From an uncultured Lachnospiraceae bacterium (GTDB lineage Bacteria > Bacillota > Clostridia > Lachnospirales > Lachnospiraceae): DNA of 6,456 nucleotides. Both the position numbers and the translations under genes were made by a program. This document shows, one piece after another, positions 5,468-6,456 of the stretch. The first letter of the stretch is position 1. Each line of letters starts with the position of its first letter. The DNA lies in assembly GCA_948688495.1 (NCBI GenBank), contig CAPQSW010000022.1:41982-48437 (forward strand). The letters run 5' to 3'. The notes beneath the pieces were generated by a model that was given only the letters and a program-made list of their open reading frames with translations, ran no database searches and was not told the DNA's origin.

Positions 5468-6120
5468 GGAGCAGTCTGTAATAGAGGGAATGTCTGTATA
5501 AAGGCAGTTTATTTCATCCGTAGGGGTGCTGCAGTTCCAGCAGTCAGGCAGACCCGCCCAATGCTGGCAGAAGCATATCAGGTTACTTTTTTGGGTATGT
5601 TTGCCTGGAGCAATGGAAAGGGAAGAGTCTCCGCATGGAAGATGGATTCTGCAATGGGGGTATCTGCAGAGAAGGGGATTCCAGACCAAAAGAAGCAGAC
5701 GCAAAGAGACAGACAGGCATTAATATAAGGGAGGAACGGAATATTCCGGCAGACACGCCAGCCCAGACAGCCATAGCAGCCGCAGTCATTTTACTGATTC
5801 TGTCCTGACGCCCCAACTCAAAAGGCAAGCCCCTTTCCCATCAATGCCATACATCAGCAGGACAGGATTTTTCCATATGAGAAAAGCCCTTTCATGCAGG
5901 AGATATGGCAAATCCAACCTATCCCAGAATTGGTTTTTAAAAGGTATCTGCCTGTGATTCTGTTATGGTTTGTGTCCGGCGGGTTCACCGCAATTTGACA
6001 GCCGCAGGGAACAAAGAAGCTGCTGTAACTGTCAATGCACCGCCCAAAATAGACCAGACAGAAAAGTTCCTAAGGATTTTTGCGAGTAGGTCTTGCCAGA
6101 AAAAAAGGCGGGAGTTATAA
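5468..6120 (+). pseudogene. Possible multiply frameshifted gene relic upstream of the 103-aa gene
   Basis: Four protein-like stretches alternate between two plus frames. 5468-5725 contains PMLAEAYQVTFLGMFAW and MGVSAEKGIPDQKKQTQRDR. About 5715-5805 contains NIREERNIPADTPAQTAIAAAVILLIL, a probable membrane segment. 5798-5995 contains FPINAIHQQDRIFPYEKSPF and a second hydrophobic run (YLPVILLWFVSGGF). 5941-6117 contains AAGNKEAAVTVNAPPKIDQT and a basic end. Joined, they would give a protein of about 210 residues ending in TAA that overlaps the next ATG (TAATG). I do not recognise it. The caution is that all three plus frames are open over 5526-5723, so openness alone proves little here. Confidence 0.3.
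5995..6035. repeat. TTGACAG/CTGTCAA inverted repeat
   Basis: Seven-bp perfect outer arms (5995-6001 and 6029-6035) with a further short CAG/CTG pairing inside, about 85 bases before the 103-aa gene. There is no T tract, so it is not a standard terminator. It may be a binding site or chance. Confidence 0.3.
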
Positions 6121-6431
6121 TGGACAGCAACTTTAAAATTCCATGGAAGGGAAGGCGTTTGGTTATGGATTTAAGCGGGGTACTGTCAGACAATGAATAT
6201 TTGTATGTGCTGGCGGAAGTGAAGAGGCGTGAGGGCGGCAAGGCGGTTGACTTTGAGAGGCTTCTGGCAAGCGGAAGTTATGAGATGGTAAACAGGCTGG
6301 CGGCAGGGCATGGGGGCAGGGACACAATCATAATACCGCCATTTGGAAGCCATGATATCCCACCCCATGAAGTGGCGCAGTTTTTCAGGAAGTATTACAA
6401 GGCGGGCGTTGGGTGTGGGGATGGCCTGTAA
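6120..6431 (+). CDS. Conserved-looking 103-aa soluble protein, unrecognised
   Basis: The sequence reads as a compact folded protein: a possible beta segment (GRRLVMDLSG, 11-20), an amphipathic helix (NEYLYVLAEVKRRE, 25-38), a second helix (DFERLLASGSYEMVNRLA, 44-61), the turn GHGGRDTIIIPPFG (63-76), and a final helix (PPHEVAQFFRKYYKAG, 81-96). It has no membrane segment or signal peptide, and no catalytic motif I can name. ATG 6120 is preferred to the in-frame TTG at 6093 because GGCGGGAG ends 5 bases upstream. Its A is shared with the TAA of the preceding frame, implying coupling with the gene that once lay there. I cannot assign a function; a small accessory or mobile-element protein is possible. 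Confidence 0.65.
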   Translation: MDSNFKIPWKGRRLVMDLSGVLSDNEYLYVLAEVKRREGGKAVDFERLLASGSYEMVNRLAAGHGGRDTIIIPPFGSHDIPPHEVAQFFRKYYKAGVGCGDGL

Positions 6432-6456
6432 ACTGGGTAATAGGGGTAAAGATGAT

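Noticed and set aside
5526..5828. Overlapping ORFs on both strands (5526-5723 plus; 5456-5704 and 5583-5828 minus)
   Set aside because: The region is low in stop codons in nearly all frames; compositions (Trp/Cys/Gln-rich, Ser/Pro/Cys-rich) are not protein-like.
6421..6456. Possible next gene starting MACKLGNRGKDD and open to the window edge (or ATG at 6452)
   Set aside because: Only 12 codons are visible and the two candidate starts are in different frames; too little to call, though GGGTGTGGGG precedes the first ATG.

Overview
The window looks like chromosomal DNA of a low-to-mid GC, spore-forming Firmicute, most likely a gut Lachnospiraceae-type Clostridium. The support is AGGAGG-type ribosome binding sites, a SleC-like spore cortex-lytic protein relic, an Rpn-family nuclease closely resembling Lachnospiraceae copies, and a possible DivIC-like protein. 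This is inferred from protein reading alone; no database search was run.

Layout. (1) Bases 1-284: the tail of an upstream ORF overlaps (ATGA) a 60-codon, one-TM protein that may be a shortened DivIC/FtsB-like septum protein; a 9-bp hairpin sits on its stop codon. (2) Bases 283-886, minus strand: a multi-spanning membrane protein with its own clear promoter. (3) Bases 937-1837: the N-terminal half of a SleC-like spore cortex-lytic protein behind a sigma-K-like promoter. It is cut off inside the catalytic-type domain and followed by a terminator. (4) Bases 1954-2784: an intact Rpn-family PD-(D/E)XK nuclease/putative transposase with a 12-bp coding repeat. (5) Bases 2785-3077: the scar of a Fic-family gene. 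It starts directly at the nuclease stop codon, has lost the Fic catalytic core and carries a frameshift. (6) Bases 3109-4528, minus strand: a D12-class (Dam-like) adenine methyltransferase, convergent with region 5, with a terminator and an unusual leader palindrome. (7) Bases 4529-4957: AT-rich DNA with several short inverted repeats. (8) Bases 5171-5418: a 91-bp tandem repeat that carries a ribosome binding site plus ATG in each unit. (9) Bases 5468-6120: GC-richer DNA that reads as a frameshifted gene relic. (10) Bases 6120-6431: an intact unrecognised 103-aa protein whose start overlaps the stop of region 9.

There is no evidence of one coherent operon. The window is a mosaic of truncated genes (SleC-like, Fic, possibly DivIC-like, and the relic before the 103-aa gene) around two intact DNA-acting genes, the Rpn nuclease and an orphan adenine methylase. 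That pattern fits a recombination-prone accessory region. The observations most worth pursuing are the divergent methyltransferase with no restriction partner, the precise Rpn/Fic junction, and the 91-bp repeat that duplicates a translation start.
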